DNA of 64,000 nucleotides, from positions 744,001 to 808,000 of the forward strand of contig NZ_CP133267.1 of assembly GCF_030915465.1 (NCBI RefSeq), in the 5' to 3' direction. Positions 37,311 to 47,348 of this stretch are shown piece after piece. This DNA comes from Neobacillus sp. PS3-34. GTDB taxonomy: Bacteria; Bacillota; Bacilli; Bacillales; Cytobacillaceae. Position 1 is the first letter of the stretch; the number at the start of each line of letters is the position of its first letter. Position numbers and translations under genes: made by a program. The notes under the pieces are model-generated. The model did no database searches, was not told where the DNA came from, and worked only from the letters and a program-made list of their open reading frames with translations.

Positions 37311-38270
37311 TTATCTGCTTCCTTTAATGTAATGGACACCATCGGCTTTTGGAGCTTCTGCTCTTCCGATAAAGCCTGTTAGTGCTAATATCGTCAATAC
37401 ATATGGTGCAATTAGTAAATATACATCTGGGATGCTCTTTAAAAATGGTAAGCTTGAACCAATAATACTAATACTTTGAGCGAATCCAAAGAATATTGCG
37501 GCTCCCATTGCACCTAGTGGATGCCATTTACCAAAGATCATTGCAGCTAAGGCCATAAAGCCTTGACCACTGATAGTTGAATGGCTGAAGTTTGAAGAAA
37601 TTGACTCAGCGTAAACCCCTCCGCCAATACCACCAAGTGCACCAGAAATAATAACACCTAAATAGCGCATTTTTGTTACATTAATTCCCATCGTATCAGC
37701 TGCCATTGGATGTTCACCAACAGAACGCAGACGTAATCCAAATGGAGTCTTATATATGATATACCACGCTACAATTGCTACTAAAATTGCTACGAAAGAG
37801 GTCCAGTACGTATTCTGGAAAAAGAGTTTTCCGATGAATGGAATATCCTTTAAAACTGGAACATCAATTTTATTAAAGCTTTCTTTGATAATATCAGTTT
37901 CACCTTTATTATAAATTAACTTAACTAAAAACAATGTTAATCCAGTTGCCAATAAGTTAATTGCGACACCGGAAACTGTATGGTCAGCACGGAATGTAAT
38001 TGCCGCAACTGCATGAAGTATAGAAAAAATTGCGCCAGCAACCATAGCAACCAATAAAGCAATCCAAGGTGTTGCATGTCCAAATGTACCAGCAAATGTA
38101 ATATTGAAAACAACCGCTGAAAAGGCACCAACTACCATTAATCCTTCGAGACCGATATTTACAACACCGGAACGTTCTGAGAATACACCGCCTAATGCAG
38201 TGAAGACAAGTGGAGCTGCCCATAACAATGTTGATGGAATAACGATCATTAAAATTTGCATTAAGCTCAC
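37311..38270 (-). CDS. nupQ: Nucleoside ABC transporter permease
   Basis: A 319-residue inner-membrane permease of the BMP/YufPQ family with about eight hydrophobic helices and the conserved N-I-G-L-E-G-L-M motif near residue 38. It pairs with NupP to form the channel of a nucleoside importer (guanosine in B. subtilis NupNOPQ). The GTG start directly follows the nupP TAA, and GGAGGAG lies at the nupP end. Last gene of the operon. Confidence 0.9.
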   Translation of the reverse strand: MSLMQILMIVIPSTLLWAAPLVFTALGGVFSERSGVVNIGLEGLMVVGAFSAVVFNITFAGTFGHATPWIALLVAMVAGAIFSILHAVAAITFRADHTVSGVAINLLATGLTLFLVKLIYNKGETDIIKESFNKIDVPVLKDIPFIGKLFFQNTYWTSFVAILVAIVAWYIIYKTPFGLRLRSVGEHPMAADTMGINVTKMRYLGVIISGALGGIGGGVYAESISSNFSHSTISGQGFMALAAMIFGKWHPLGAMGAAIFFGFAQSISIIGSSLPFLKSIPDVYLLIAPYVLTILALTGFIGRAEAPKADGVHYIKGSR

Positions 38271-39317
38271 TTACTTCTCCTCCTTCTTACCGAATCGGTC
38301 AAGAACTATTCTTATGATATAGCTTGATGCAACAAAGAATACAATCAATGCAATAATGATATCGACAAGTTCCTTTGGTACTCCAGCTTGTAATGGCATT
38401 GATAGTGCTCCAATTTTCAAAGAGCCAAATAGTAATGCAGCGAAGAATACTCCCAGAGCGGTATTACCTCCAAGCAATGCTACAGCAATTCCGCTAAAGC
38501 CGACACCGGTAAATCCACCTTGTACAGCCATATATCCGAAAGTACCTAACCCTTCCATAGCACCAGCTACCCCGGCAAAACAACCAGAAATAACCATAGA
38601 AAGAATAATATTTTTATTAACATTCATCCCAGCGTAATGGGCTGCATCCTGGTTAAAACCTACTGCACGTAATTCAAAACCTCTAGTTGTTTTTTCTAAT
38701 AGGAACCACATAATGATACAACCAATGATAGCAATAATAATCCCCCAGTGAAGGGTAGAATGTGTAGTGATTTCCTGAAGCCAAGGAGAACGTAATGATG
38801 CAGAATCATGAATCATTCCAGTTTTTGATGAGCCCTGATTTAATTTATTGTTAATAAGGTAATTCACTGTATGCAATGCAATGTAGTTCATCATAATTGT
38901 TACAATAACTTCATGAACTCGGAAGCGTGCTTTTAATAAGCCTGGAACAAATGCCCATAAACCTCCGGCAACCATTGCAGCCAAAATGGCAAGTGGTAAA
39001 TGAATCACTTTGGGCAGGTCAAAGCTTACTCCGACCCAAACCGCTGCAAGCCAGCCCACAATAAATTGGCCTTCAACCCCGATATTAAATAAGCCAACCC
39101 TGAAGGCAAATGCAACAGCAAGACCTGCTAAGATATATGGAGTTACTTGTCTGATTACCTCTCCAATATAATAGACATCGCCAAAAGCGCCGTTCCATAG
39201 TGATGTATAGGCCGCTACAGGGTCATATCCACTCACCAACATGATGATGGTCCCTACTATAATACCTAATACAACAGCAATTAGTGGAGTTAAAATATTG
39301 CGTAAGCGTTTAGACAT
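38271..39317 (-). CDS. nupP: Nucleoside ABC transporter permease
   Basis: A 348-residue permease with about nine transmembrane segments and the paired motif N-I-G-V-E-G-Q-F near residue 75, equivalent to N-I-G-L-E-G in NupQ. Its ATG overlaps the nupO stop by eight bases, and its stop abuts the nupQ start, so the three are translated as a chain. Substrate assigned from the family, not from residues visible here. Confidence 0.9.
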   Translation of the reverse strand: MSKRLRNILTPLIAVVLGIIVGTIIMLVSGYDPVAAYTSLWNGAFGDVYYIGEVIRQVTPYILAGLAVAFAFRVGLFNIGVEGQFIVGWLAAVWVGVSFDLPKVIHLPLAILAAMVAGGLWAFVPGLLKARFRVHEVIVTIMMNYIALHTVNYLINNKLNQGSSKTGMIHDSASLRSPWLQEITTHSTLHWGIIIAIIGCIIMWFLLEKTTRGFELRAVGFNQDAAHYAGMNVNKNIILSMVISGCFAGVAGAMEGLGTFGYMAVQGGFTGVGFSGIAVALLGGNTALGVFFAALLFGSLKIGALSMPLQAGVPKELVDIIIALIVFFVASSYIIRIVLDRFGKKEEK

Positions 39318-40846
39318 GTGTTCCTTCCCCCGCTTCTTTTCGATTCGAGCCGGCCATCAGCAACCCGAGTTCTTGTTCCGTGGTGTCTTTTGGATTAACA
39401 ACGGCAACAATTTTCCCTTCATATATAACCGCAATACGGTCGCTGACATTCATAATTTCATCAAGCTCAAAAGAGACAAGTAAAACGGCTTTCCCATTAT
39501 CCCGTTGCTCAATTAAACGTTTATGAATAAACTCAATGGCACCAACATCTAAGCCCCTTGTTGGCTGTGCAGCAATAAGCAAGTCCGGATTACGATCCAC
39601 TTCACGGCGAATTACTGGCCTTTTGTTGATTTCCTCCCGATAGAGCACGTGCTAAAGCAAATTCACTTGGTGTCCGAACGTCGAATTCTGAAATCAATTT
39701 TCTTGCTTTTGTATAGATTTCTTTGAAATTTAAAATACCATTTTTTGAAAACGGCTTCTTATAATAGGTTTGCAATACCATGTTTTCAGCGATAGGATAG
39801 TTAAGTACCAATCCATGTTTGTGTCGATCTTGAGGAATATGCCCAACACCAGATTCGGTAATTTTTCTTGGTGTAAGTCCAAAAAGCTCTTGGCCATTCA
39901 CTTTAACGCTACCATTTTCAGCTTTTCTTAAACCGGTTATAGCTTCGATAAATTCAGATTGACCGTTACCATCAACACCGGCAATACCGACAATTTCACC
40001 GGCACGAACAGTCAATTCTAAACCGTTCACAACGGTTACCCCACGTGAGTCTTTTACAACCAAATCCTTAACCTCAAGAACCTCTTGCTTTGGACTTGGT
40101 GCGATTTTTTCAGTTTTAAAGACAACTTCACGACCGACCATTAAGTTTGCAAGCTCATTTGGGTTTGTTTCGCTAACAATAACTGTCCCAATCCCTTTAC
40201 CTTTACGAATAACGGTACAACGATCAGCAACTTCCATTATTTCTTTTAGCTTATGAGTAATAATGATGATAGACTTTCCTTCTTTAATAAGCGTTTTCAT
40301 AATAAGAATAAGTTCATTAATTTCTTGCGGAGTTAATACCGCTGTCGGTTCATCGAAGATTAAAATTTCTGCTCCGCGGTAAAGTGTTTTTAAGATTTCT
40401 ACACGCTGCTGCATACCAACACTTATATCTGATATTTTCGCTTGAGGATCAACAGCTAATCCATAACGCTCTGAAATTTCACGGACCTCTTGCTCAGCTT
40501 TTTTCAGGTTAATTTGACCTGCAGTTGTAATTTCTTTACCAAGGATGATATTTTCTGTAACAGTAAATTTATCAACAAGCATAAAATGCTGGTGAACCAT
40601 TCCGATTCCTAGATCATTTGCGATATTTGGGTTTGATATTTTAACAGGTTTTCCCTTTACTCGAATCTCCCCTTGCTCAGGCTGGTACAAACCGAAAAGT
40701 ACGTTCATCAAAGTTGTTTTTCCAGCACCATTCTCTCCAAGTAACGCATGGATTTCGCCCTTCTTCAATTGAAGAGTAATGTTATCATTTGCAACAAAAC
40801 TTCCAAATTCCTTGCGGATATTCAGCATTTCAATAACATATTCCAT
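39310..40846 (-). CDS. nupO: Nucleoside ABC transporter ATP-binding protein (frameshifted in this sequence)
   Basis: A double ABC ATPase of about 511 residues. The first domain has Walker [10 protein letters not shown] (about 37-45) and the second a degenerate A-G-V-D-G-N-G-Q-S. Both signature regions are present ([17 protein letters not shown]). One extra base at GGCC 39617-39620 breaks the frame right after S-G-G-N-Q-Q-K-A. Repair gives [11 protein letters not shown] and the remaining domain. Ribosome site AAGGAAG. Confidence 0.92.
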
Positions 40847-41000
40847 TGTTTTTCACTTCCTTTAATAAGGTTTTGAAATTTATACATGAGTAGTAAGAGG
40901 TCAGACCTTTATTCCCCTAAAAAAAAGGGGATTCTTCCCTCAGTAAACCCTAAATGAAAAGTAGAATGCCATTCTACACTTCAATTAAGGTTCAAAATTA

Positions 41001-41040
41001 AAAAATAAGCGGGCAGGTAAATACTACCCGCTTATTTTTT
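41001..41040 (-). terminator. Intercistronic hairpin between nupN and nupO
   Basis: Stem AAATAAGCGGG / CCCGCTTATTT with an inner GGTA/TACC pair, then TTTTTAATTT on the minus strand. It lies right after the lipoprotein gene and before nupO, the usual place for a leaky terminator that gives more binding protein than ATPase. Confidence 0.75.
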
Positions 41041-41047
41041 AAACCAA

Positions 41048-42133
41048 TTATTGAGCTTTAAAAGTTTTTAATTCTTCAAGAGTACCAGGCACTGTAATTG
41101 CGCCAGATTTAATCTTTTCTGTCCATTCTGTTACTGCTTTGTCAATTGCATCTTTTGCTGATGCATTGCTGTTTACAGGAGCTAAACCAACGCCATCTTC
41201 ATGTAAGCCGTAAACTGTTGTTTGGCCGCCAGGGAAGTTACCATCTTTAGCTTTTGTAGAAATATCTTTAACAGCAAGGTCAACACGTTTCATAGCAGAT
41301 GTAAGAACAACATCTGGACCCATGAAGCTTTGGTCTTGGTCTACACCAATTGCCCAAATTTCACGGTTAGGATCTTTTTTCTTAAGGTCAGTTGCTTCTT
41401 TAAATAATCCGTTTCCTGTTGCACCAGCAGCATGGAATACTACGTCATCACCAGAAGCATACATTTTAGAAGCAATTGTTTGACCAAGTTCAGCTTTATC
41501 AAATGCACCTGAGTATTGAACATCGACTTTCGCTTCAGGTTTAGCAGCTTGAACACCCGCTAAGAATCCAGCTTCGAAACGTTCGATTACAGGGATTTTC
41601 ATACCGCCGATGAAACCAATTTTGTTTGATTTTGTTTGTAGGGCTGCAGCAACACCTGCAAGGAATGCAGCTTCTTGCTCTTTGAAAAGAACGCTAGCAA
41701 CGTTTGGTTCTTTTACTTCATCATCAATGATAGCAAAATTGCTTTTTGGCTGTTGTTTTGCAATTTCATCAACAGCATTGTGCATTAAGAATCCGATTCC
41801 AAAAACTAATTTATAGCCTGTACGTGCAAGTGTATTTAAGTTTGTAGAATAGTCAGCATCAGAAGTGGATTGTAGGTAATCATAACCATCTTTACCTTTT
41901 TCTAAGCTATTTTCATTACCGTAATCTTGAAGACCTTTCCAAGCTGATTGGTTGAATGATTTGTCATCAACACCACCGACATCAGTTACCATTGCAACTG
42001 TGAAAGCCTTTTCTTTGTTACCACCTTTTGATGTTTCGTTCTTGGTGTCGTCATTAGATTTTCCACATGCACCTAAAAGTGTTCCAGCAGCTAGGACAAG
42101 TGACAAAGCTAGGCCAATTTTACGCTTTTTCAA
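41048..42133 (-). CDS. nupN: BMP-family nucleoside-binding lipoprotein
   Basis: A 361-residue surface lipoprotein. The signal peptide ends in the lipobox L-L-G-A-C (C23), followed by a flexible N/K/D/T-rich linker. The BMP (PnrA-like) fold has T-D-V-G-G-V-D-D-K-S-F-N-Q near the start of the mature domain. It binds nucleosides outside the membrane and delivers them to NupPQ. The start is TTG with GGGGGG upstream. It lies 87 bases after ymfC with no terminator between, so the regulator may be co-transcribed. Confidence 0.92.
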   Translation of the reverse strand: MKKRKIGLALSLVLAAGTLLGACGKSNDDTKNETSKGGNKEKAFTVAMVTDVGGVDDKSFNQSAWKGLQDYGNENSLEKGKDGYDYLQSTSDADYSTNLNTLARTGYKLVFGIGFLMHNAVDEIAKQQPKSNFAIIDDEVKEPNVASVLFKEQEAAFLAGVAAALQTKSNKIGFIGGMKIPVIERFEAGFLAGVQAAKPEAKVDVQYSGAFDKAELGQTIASKMYASGDDVVFHAAGATGNGLFKEATDLKKKDPNREIWAIGVDQDQSFMGPDVVLTSAMKRVDLAVKDISTKAKDGNFPGGQTTVYGLHEDGVGLAPVNSNASAKDAIDKAVTEWTEKIKSGAITVPGTLEELKTFKAQ

Positions 42134-42220
42134 GGTATTGTACCCCCCAGAGAATATGTTTGATTTAGTAGAAATGTCTAAAGAGAAAGTCTTGTTTGCG
42201 TTTTCATCTTTGCAAAAAAA

Positions 42221-42946
42221 TTAAATTCTTTTACGAAGGACACGAAAACTAAACTTATCAGCCTTAAAGTAGTTGACCGAGTAAAGAATTGGTTCATCCA
42301 TTTCATCGAAATGCATTTGCTTTAAAACAAGCAAAGCAGTTTCTGGCTCACATTCGAGGATGGGAGAGATTTTTTCATGATATCCAATGGGTTCAATCTG
42401 AGCAACCGCATATGTAATCTTCCGATTTGCTTCTTCTTCTAAAATGTTGAGGATTGACTCTTCACCATGAGAAAGCTTTTCGGGAAAAATATGTTGTGGA
42501 ACCTTGTCGATACAATATACAACAGGTTCTCCATTGGCGGTTCTAACCCTTTCAATCAAAACGATTTCATCATCCGGTGAGCAGGAAAAACGGCGAACAT
42601 CCTCTTCGGCAGCCCCTTGAGTCGATGAACTCAGGAAAATAGTCCCAGGTTTCATCCCTGCTTGTTTAATCATATTCGTGACACTGTTAAGCTGCTCGAT
42701 CCCAGAAGTAAACAACGGCTTGGCGTTAACGAAGGTTCCGACACCATGGCGGCGGATTATAACGTTTTCTTCCTCAAGAATTCTTAATGCTTCCCGAAGC
42801 GTTGCCCTGCTTACACCCAGATGCTTTGCAAGATCAAATTCAGAAGGCAGTTTTTCTCTCTCTTTATATACTCCTTCTTCAATATCTTGCTTTAACCGAT
42901 CGATTACTTGTAAGTACAAATGTCGGTTATCTGACTTAATTGACAT
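42221..42946 (-). CDS. ymfC: GntR/HutC-family transcriptional regulator
   Basis: A 241-residue regulator from the ATG at 42944-42946 (GGAGG seven bases before). An N-terminal winged helix (about 10-75) has the family text [24 protein letters not shown]-terminal UTRA ligand domain follows. It has the same length as B. subtilis YmfC. Placed directly upstream of nupN, it probably controls the nucleoside transporter and itself. A palindrome about 30-46 bases upstream is the candidate operator. Confidence 0.9.
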   Translation of the reverse strand: MSIKSDNRHLYLQVIDRLKQDIEEGVYKEREKLPSEFDLAKHLGVSRATLREALRILEEENVIIRRHGVGTFVNAKPLFTSGIEQLNSVTNMIKQAGMKPGTIFLSSSTQGAAEEDVRRFSCSPDDEIVLIERVRTANGEPVVYCIDKVPQHIFPEKLSHGEESILNILEEEANRKITYAVAQIEPIGYHEKISPILECEPETALLVLKQMHFDEMDEPILYSVNYFKADKFSFRVLRKRI

Positions 42947-42974
42947 GCAGGTTCCTCCAGCCTTTTTTCCTAAG

Positions 42975-42992
42975 ACATCAGACATCTGATGT
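42975..42992. promoter_or_regulatory. Candidate YmfC operator
   Basis: Perfect inverted repeat ACATCAG-ACAT-CTGATGT in the leader of ymfC. A dyad of 7-bp arms at this position suits a dimeric GntR regulator acting on its own gene. I saw no second copy at nupN. The remaining 43001-43311 gap is AT-rich with no recognisable gene. Confidence 0.5.
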
Positions 42993-43311
42993 TTAATCAT
43001 TCCTACTAATCGAAAATACTATAACACTTTTTAGGGTATAAATAAATAGGATTTCTTGAATTTGTCGAAAAAAGCTACAATCGTTTGAATTGTCACATTT
43101 CCCTCTTTTCACTACTTTAATATTTGATATAATTAGAAACTCTGAGTGTTGAGTCGAACTGAAAACGTGCGAATATTTTCGGAATTCCTACAATTCATTA
43201 TTCTAATGTAAGGGTTTTCAATAGTATGACCTTTTAAAGGGGAAAAATAAAAAGCCGGGAGCACCCGGCTATTTGCTAGATAAGAAAATATAACTTTTTC
43301 TGCTTATAACA

Positions 43312-43422
43312 GTGTCTAGCTCCAGCGCCCAGCCCCTCGGGGTCATAAGCCAAATCACTTCAGAAATCAGGATTTCCTGCGTGATTCGTCTTATGCCTGT
43401 CGGGGCTAACCAGGGCGCTTGC
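43312..43422. repeat. Dispersed hairpin repeat, family 3, copy b
   Basis: Bounded by GTGTCTAGCTCCAGCGCC and CAGGGCGCTTGCAC, with inner AGCCCC/GGGGCT and AAATCACTTC/GATTCGT-type pairing. Opposite orientation to copy a. It lies just downstream of the spoIIIE stop codon. Confidence 0.75.
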
Positions 43423-43429
43423 ACTATTC

Positions 43430-45799
43430 TTAAGAACTTGCCTCTTCTTTAGGTTTCGTTACTAAAACGGCTCGAGGCTTACTGCCTTCATATGGCCCCA
43501 CTACTCCCCTTGCTTCCATTTCATCAATCAAGCGGGCAGCTCTTGTATAGCCTATTCTAAAACGGCGCTGCAGCATAGATACAGACGCCGTTTGCATCTC
43601 AACAATTAAATCCACCGCATCTACGTATAAATCATCATCCACTTCACCAGTGGCTTCGGGTATATCGTCAGGAATCATTTCTTCCTGATACTGTGCTTTT
43701 TGCTGTGAAATAACATAGTTGACCGTATCTTCAACCTCATCATCGGAAAGAAAAGCTCCCTGTACACGGACAGGCTTTGATGCACCAACCGGTAAAAACA
43801 GCATATCCCCCCTGCCCAAAAGCTTTTCCGCACCGCCCATATCAAGAATGGTTCTTGAATCAGTCATGCTCGAAACCGCAAAGGCAATCCGGGATGGGAT
43901 ATTTGCTTTAATGACACCAGTGATAACATCAACAGAAGGACGTTGTGTCGCGATAATTAAATGGATCCCTGCGGCACGGGCCATTTGAGCAAGCCTGGTG
44001 ATGGAATCTTCAACATCCGAAGAAGCAACCATCATTAAATCGGCAAGCTCATCGACAATGACAACAATATAAGGAAGCATCGGCTGTTTGTCATTTTCCT
44101 CGACATTATGCCTTCTTACATGTTCATTGTACCCCTCGATATTTCTTGTTCCGGTAAAGGAGAACAATTCATAGCGGCGCTCCATTTCACTTACTACCTT
44201 TTTAAGAGCCTGGGAAGCTTTCTTCGGCTCTGTTACCACGGGAGCAAGCAGATGCGGGATTCCGTTATAAACATTCAATTCCACCATTTTCGGATCAATC
44301 ATCATCAGTTTAACCTCATGAGGTTTGGCTCTCATTAAAATACTTGTGATAATGCCGTTAATACACACACTTTTTCCACTGCCTGTTGCTCCGGCGACAA
44401 GCAAATGAGGCATTTTGTTTAATTCTGCTAAGACAGCCTCACCTGTAATGTCTCTGCCCAAACCGATAAGGAGCTTGGCATCCGGCTTGTCATTTTGTTT
44501 TGCCTCCAAAACTTCACGAAGTGAAACCATTGCCACTTCCGAATTTGGCACTTCAATTCCAATTGCCGATTTCCCGGGAATCGGAGCCTCAATTCTAATA
44601 TCCTTTGCTGCAAGGGCCAGTGCCAGGTCATCATTTAAGCTGACAATTTTACTGACCTTGACGCCAACATCCGGGTGAACTTCGTATTTTGTTACAGCTG
44701 GCCCAAGATGCACCTGTGTCACACGGGCTTTAACGCCAAAACTCTGAAAGGTCCTTTCAAGCTTGGCTGCATTTGCGTGTATTAACTCATATTCCCCGCT
44801 TTGATCCGTTTTCCCCGGAAGCTTTAGGAGACGGAGAGGCGGCAGCTCATATGCTGCATTTTCCACTTCTGTAAAGGTAATCGGTGGAGAAATATCTTCC
44901 TCTGCCTTTTCCTGTTTTGCAGGACGTGTATTTTGTGCCTTTTCAGGACTGTCATGTTGGGGGCGCTGATTTGCATATGCCCTGTCAGCAAAGCTGGAGA
45001 TGAGTGGTTCAGGAATGATGGTTTCTTCGCCCACGCTATCCTCATGTACAGGATGATTAATAGCTGTGGGGGCAGGACTGGTTTTAGGCTTTTCTTCCTT
45101 CTGTTTCTGCTTTTCAGCCTTTTTCTCTTCGCGAATTTCCTGCTGATTTTGCCTCCACTCGGACATATCCTCTTTAAATCCAGCCCATTGTCCCTTTGAA
45201 AAACCAAATAACGTGGAAAGTATCTTTCCCAGTGCATCTCCAAAAGATTTTCCTGTAATTAAGGTCAAACCAATAATAATGAATAAGAATGAAGTTAATT
45301 TTGCACCTGCCTCTGAGAATAAGAAACTGGTTATTGCGAATAATACAGCGCCAAACATCCCCCCGCCTAATTGTGGGGTACTTGGTTTAGTTTTACCAAA
45401 TGGGGTTTCATCAAGCCACAAAGACCAAGTTTTTAATATTACACTTGAATCTTGAAAACCCCCATTCTTTGATAGAGAATGGAATAATTGAATATGACTA
45501 AAAAGCAATATTGAACCTATTAGGAAATATATTCCGATCAGTACTCTTTTAAAAAGATAAGGTACTTCTTTCTTCCACATTAAAAAAACACTGAAACTTA
45601 CTAATCCAACTAAACTTAATATGTACCATTCACCCATCCAAAACCGAAAAAATTCTATGAGAAATTTTGATGCACGACCCATTTTTGCCATAGTAATTAT
45701 TGATAAAGACAGCAAAATAAGCCCGGTAAGTTCGAATTTAATTGTACTTTTTAAAGGATTATCTTTCTTTCGAGTTTGTCTTCGCTTTTTTTTGGCCAT
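43430..45799 (-). CDS. spoIIIE: DNA translocase SpoIIIE
   Basis: A 789-residue FtsK/SpoIIIE motor that pumps the chromosome into the forespore. Four transmembrane helices in the first 180 residues, a charged Q/K/E linker (about 215-300), a RecA-like motor with G-A-T-G-S-G-K-S and D-E-L-A-D-L-M, and a C-terminal gamma winged helix ([18 protein letters not shown]) that reads SRS sequences. AAGGTG before the ATG. Full length and unbroken. Confidence 0.97.
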   Translation of the reverse strand: MAKKKRRQTRKKDNPLKSTIKFELTGLILLSLSIITMAKMGRASKFLIEFFRFWMGEWYILSLVGLVSFSVFLMWKKEVPYLFKRVLIGIYFLIGSILLFSHIQLFHSLSKNGGFQDSSVILKTWSLWLDETPFGKTKPSTPQLGGGMFGAVLFAITSFLFSEAGAKLTSFLFIIIGLTLITGKSFGDALGKILSTLFGFSKGQWAGFKEDMSEWRQNQQEIREEKKAEKQKQKEEKPKTSPAPTAINHPVHEDSVGEETIIPEPLISSFADRAYANQRPQHDSPEKAQNTRPAKQEKAEEDISPPITFTEVENAAYELPPLRLLKLPGKTDQSGEYELIHANAAKLERTFQSFGVKARVTQVHLGPAVTKYEVHPDVGVKVSKIVSLNDDLALALAAKDIRIEAPIPGKSAIGIEVPNSEVAMVSLREVLEAKQNDKPDAKLLIGLGRDITGEAVLAELNKMPHLLVAGATGSGKSVCINGIITSILMRAKPHEVKLMMIDPKMVELNVYNGIPHLLAPVVTEPKKASQALKKVVSEMERRYELFSFTGTRNIEGYNEHVRRHNVEENDKQPMLPYIVVIVDELADLMMVASSDVEDSITRLAQMARAAGIHLIIATQRPSVDVITGVIKANIPSRIAFAVSSMTDSRTILDMGGAEKLLGRGDMLFLPVGASKPVRVQGAFLSDDEVEDTVNYVISQQKAQYQEEMIPDDIPEATGEVDDDLYVDAVDLIVEMQTASVSMLQRRFRIGYTRAARLIDEMEARGVVGPYEGSKPRAVLVTKPKEEASS

Positions 45800-45873
45800 T
45801 TTATCACCTTATAATCCTGAGAATATCATTATTTTGTATGGATACCTTCTGCGCAAATATTTAGAAGAAAAGC

Positions 45874-45900
45874 AAGAAGCAGCCTGTTGGCTGCTCTTGT
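45874..45900 (-). terminator. tepA-ylzJ terminator
   Basis: Stem AAGCAGCC / GGCTGCTC with a 4-base loop and CTTTTCTTCT on the minus strand, between ylzJ and spoIIIE. Confidence 0.65.
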
Positions 45901-45932
45901 CTATGTCTCCTAATTATACCATACTAAAAAGT

Positions 45933-46166
45933 TTATGAGGACAAACCTTCAAGGAATGCTAAAGAAATTTTCGTCCCTGGACAGCATCTTTCATCAAGAT
46001 AATGCTGTGGGTCACTGCTCATTACTCTCATAACCCGTGCAGTTTGTTCTTCATCAACCTCCACTAAGAGAGGTATGCCCTGATAGGTGACAGTCTGGAC
46101 TTTTCCATAAGCTGACATATCCGTAGGGAAGATTTGTTCCGGTGGGACGATCGTATATAAAATCAT
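45933..46166 (-). CDS. ylzJ: YlzJ-like protein
   Basis: A 77-residue protein of the YlzJ family ([14 protein letters not shown] at the start, R-V-M-S-S-D-P-x-x-Y-L in the middle). Function unknown. Its ATG overlaps the repaired tepA stop (ATGA), so the two are translationally coupled. The same tepA-ylzJ-spoIIIE order is found in B. subtilis. Confidence 0.9.
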   Translation of the reverse strand: MILYTIVPPEQIFPTDMSAYGKVQTVTYQGIPLLVEVDEEQTARVMRVMSSDPQHYLDERCCPGTKISLAFLEGLSS

Positions 46167-46906
46167 TGAATCAGCACCTCTTGTTTATCCTTATGAAGAT
46201 CAATCAGCTCGTTCAATTTTTTCATTGCCTGCCAGACCGCCCACTTCATCAATTAATCCGCTTTCAACCGCATCCTTGCCTATAACATTTGTGCCAATGT
46301 CCCTCGTTAAATTCCCTTTGGCAAACATTAAATCTTTAAACGTTTCTTCTGTTATCCGGGAATGCTTTGTCACAAAATTAACGACGCGTTCCTGCATTTT
46401 ATCCAAATACTCAAAAGTTTGCGGGACCCCAATTACCAGACCCGTTAAGCGGATTGGATGAATGGTCATGGTCGCGGTTTCGGCGATAAAGGAGTAGTCA
46501 CATGATACCGCAATTGGAACTCCGATTGAATGTCCTCCCCCAGCACAATGGAAACGGTCGGTTTTGAAATGGAAGCCAGCATTTCTGATATCGCAAGCCC
46601 AGCTTCCACATCTCCCCCAACAGTATTTAAAATAACGAGAAGTCCTTCGATTTTCGGATTTTGTTCAATTGCGACAAGCTGTGGAAGTAAATGTTCATAT
46701 TTTGTTGTTTTATTTTGGGGCGGTAATGCCATATGTCCTTCAATTTGTCCTATTATTGTTAAACAGTGAATCGTTGAATCAGGTGAGAGCTGAGGCACAT
46801 TCGTTTGCCCAAGCTGCTGTATTTTCTCAATAAGCGAGGAACCAGATTTTTCTTCCCTTTGAGGTTCCTGATTTTCTGAATCATTTTGCTGGTACTCGTT
46901 TCCCAT
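46163..46906 (-). CDS. tepA: TepA, ClpP-like translocation-enhancing protease (two frameshifts in this sequence)
   Basis: A ClpP-fold protein of about 247 residues. B. subtilis TepA helps export and spore-stage proteolysis of small acid-soluble proteins. The N-terminal 50 residues are polar (Q/E/N-rich), followed by the ClpP core ([13 protein letters not shown]). Frameshift 1 is at 46532-46541 within [10 protein letters not shown]. Frameshift 2 is at 46227-46234, where [14 protein letters not shown] is restored if TGGCAGG is really TGGCCCAGG. The start is the ATG at 46904-46906 with GGGAG, not the TTG at 46924. Confidence 0.88.
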
Positions 46907-47007
46907 CCTTTCTTCTCCCTTCAAGCATGATAGTGTTAGTATTATCCCTTAAAACAATTTCATGCTTAGATAGAGGCTTTTGTTTAAACAGTTTCATAAA
47001 AATAATA

Positions 47008-47040
47008 AAGGCAAAGGGATTAAAACTCCCCTTTGCCTTT
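47008..47040 (-). terminator. rnjB terminator
   Basis: Stem AAAGGCAAAGGG / CCCTTTGCCTTT with a 9-base loop and U-rich sequence on both sides. It lies between rnjB and tepA, beyond the family 3 repeat. Confidence 0.8.
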
Positions 47041-47097
47041 TTAAAATTTTTTAGAAAACTCAAATCAATACCTTGAGGATGTTCCCGACAAGTCTAT

Positions 47098-47340
47098 CGG
47101 AATCCAGCTTCAGCGCCCAGCCCCTCGAGGTCGCTTCGGTCCTTCCAATGAAGTCAAAGAACGACTTCACCTGCAGGCCCTCCGACGGACAGGACGTCCT
47201 AGTGCCGGTGTTGCCACAGGACGTGGCGTTCTTAGCCGGCCAGCGCGCTTGGCTACGCTACGCTCGCATAAGTGCGACTAAGGTTCTGCTCTGGCAGAAC
47301 CAAGTCTTCTTTATCGGGGCTAAACAGGTCGCTTGCGCTT
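47098..47340. repeat. Dispersed hairpin repeat, family 3, copy c (expanded)
   Basis: Outer arms CCAGCTTCAGCGCCCAGCCCC and GGGGCTAAACAGGTCGCTTGC match the other copies. The interior is longer (about 240 bp) and holds extra GC-rich inverted segments (GGTTCTGCTCTGGCAGAACC, GGCTACGCTACGCTCG). It follows the rnjB stop within ten bases. The 46907-47348 gap contains only this repeat, a terminator and the tepA promoter area. Confidence 0.7.
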
Positions 47341-47348
47341 TAAATAAT

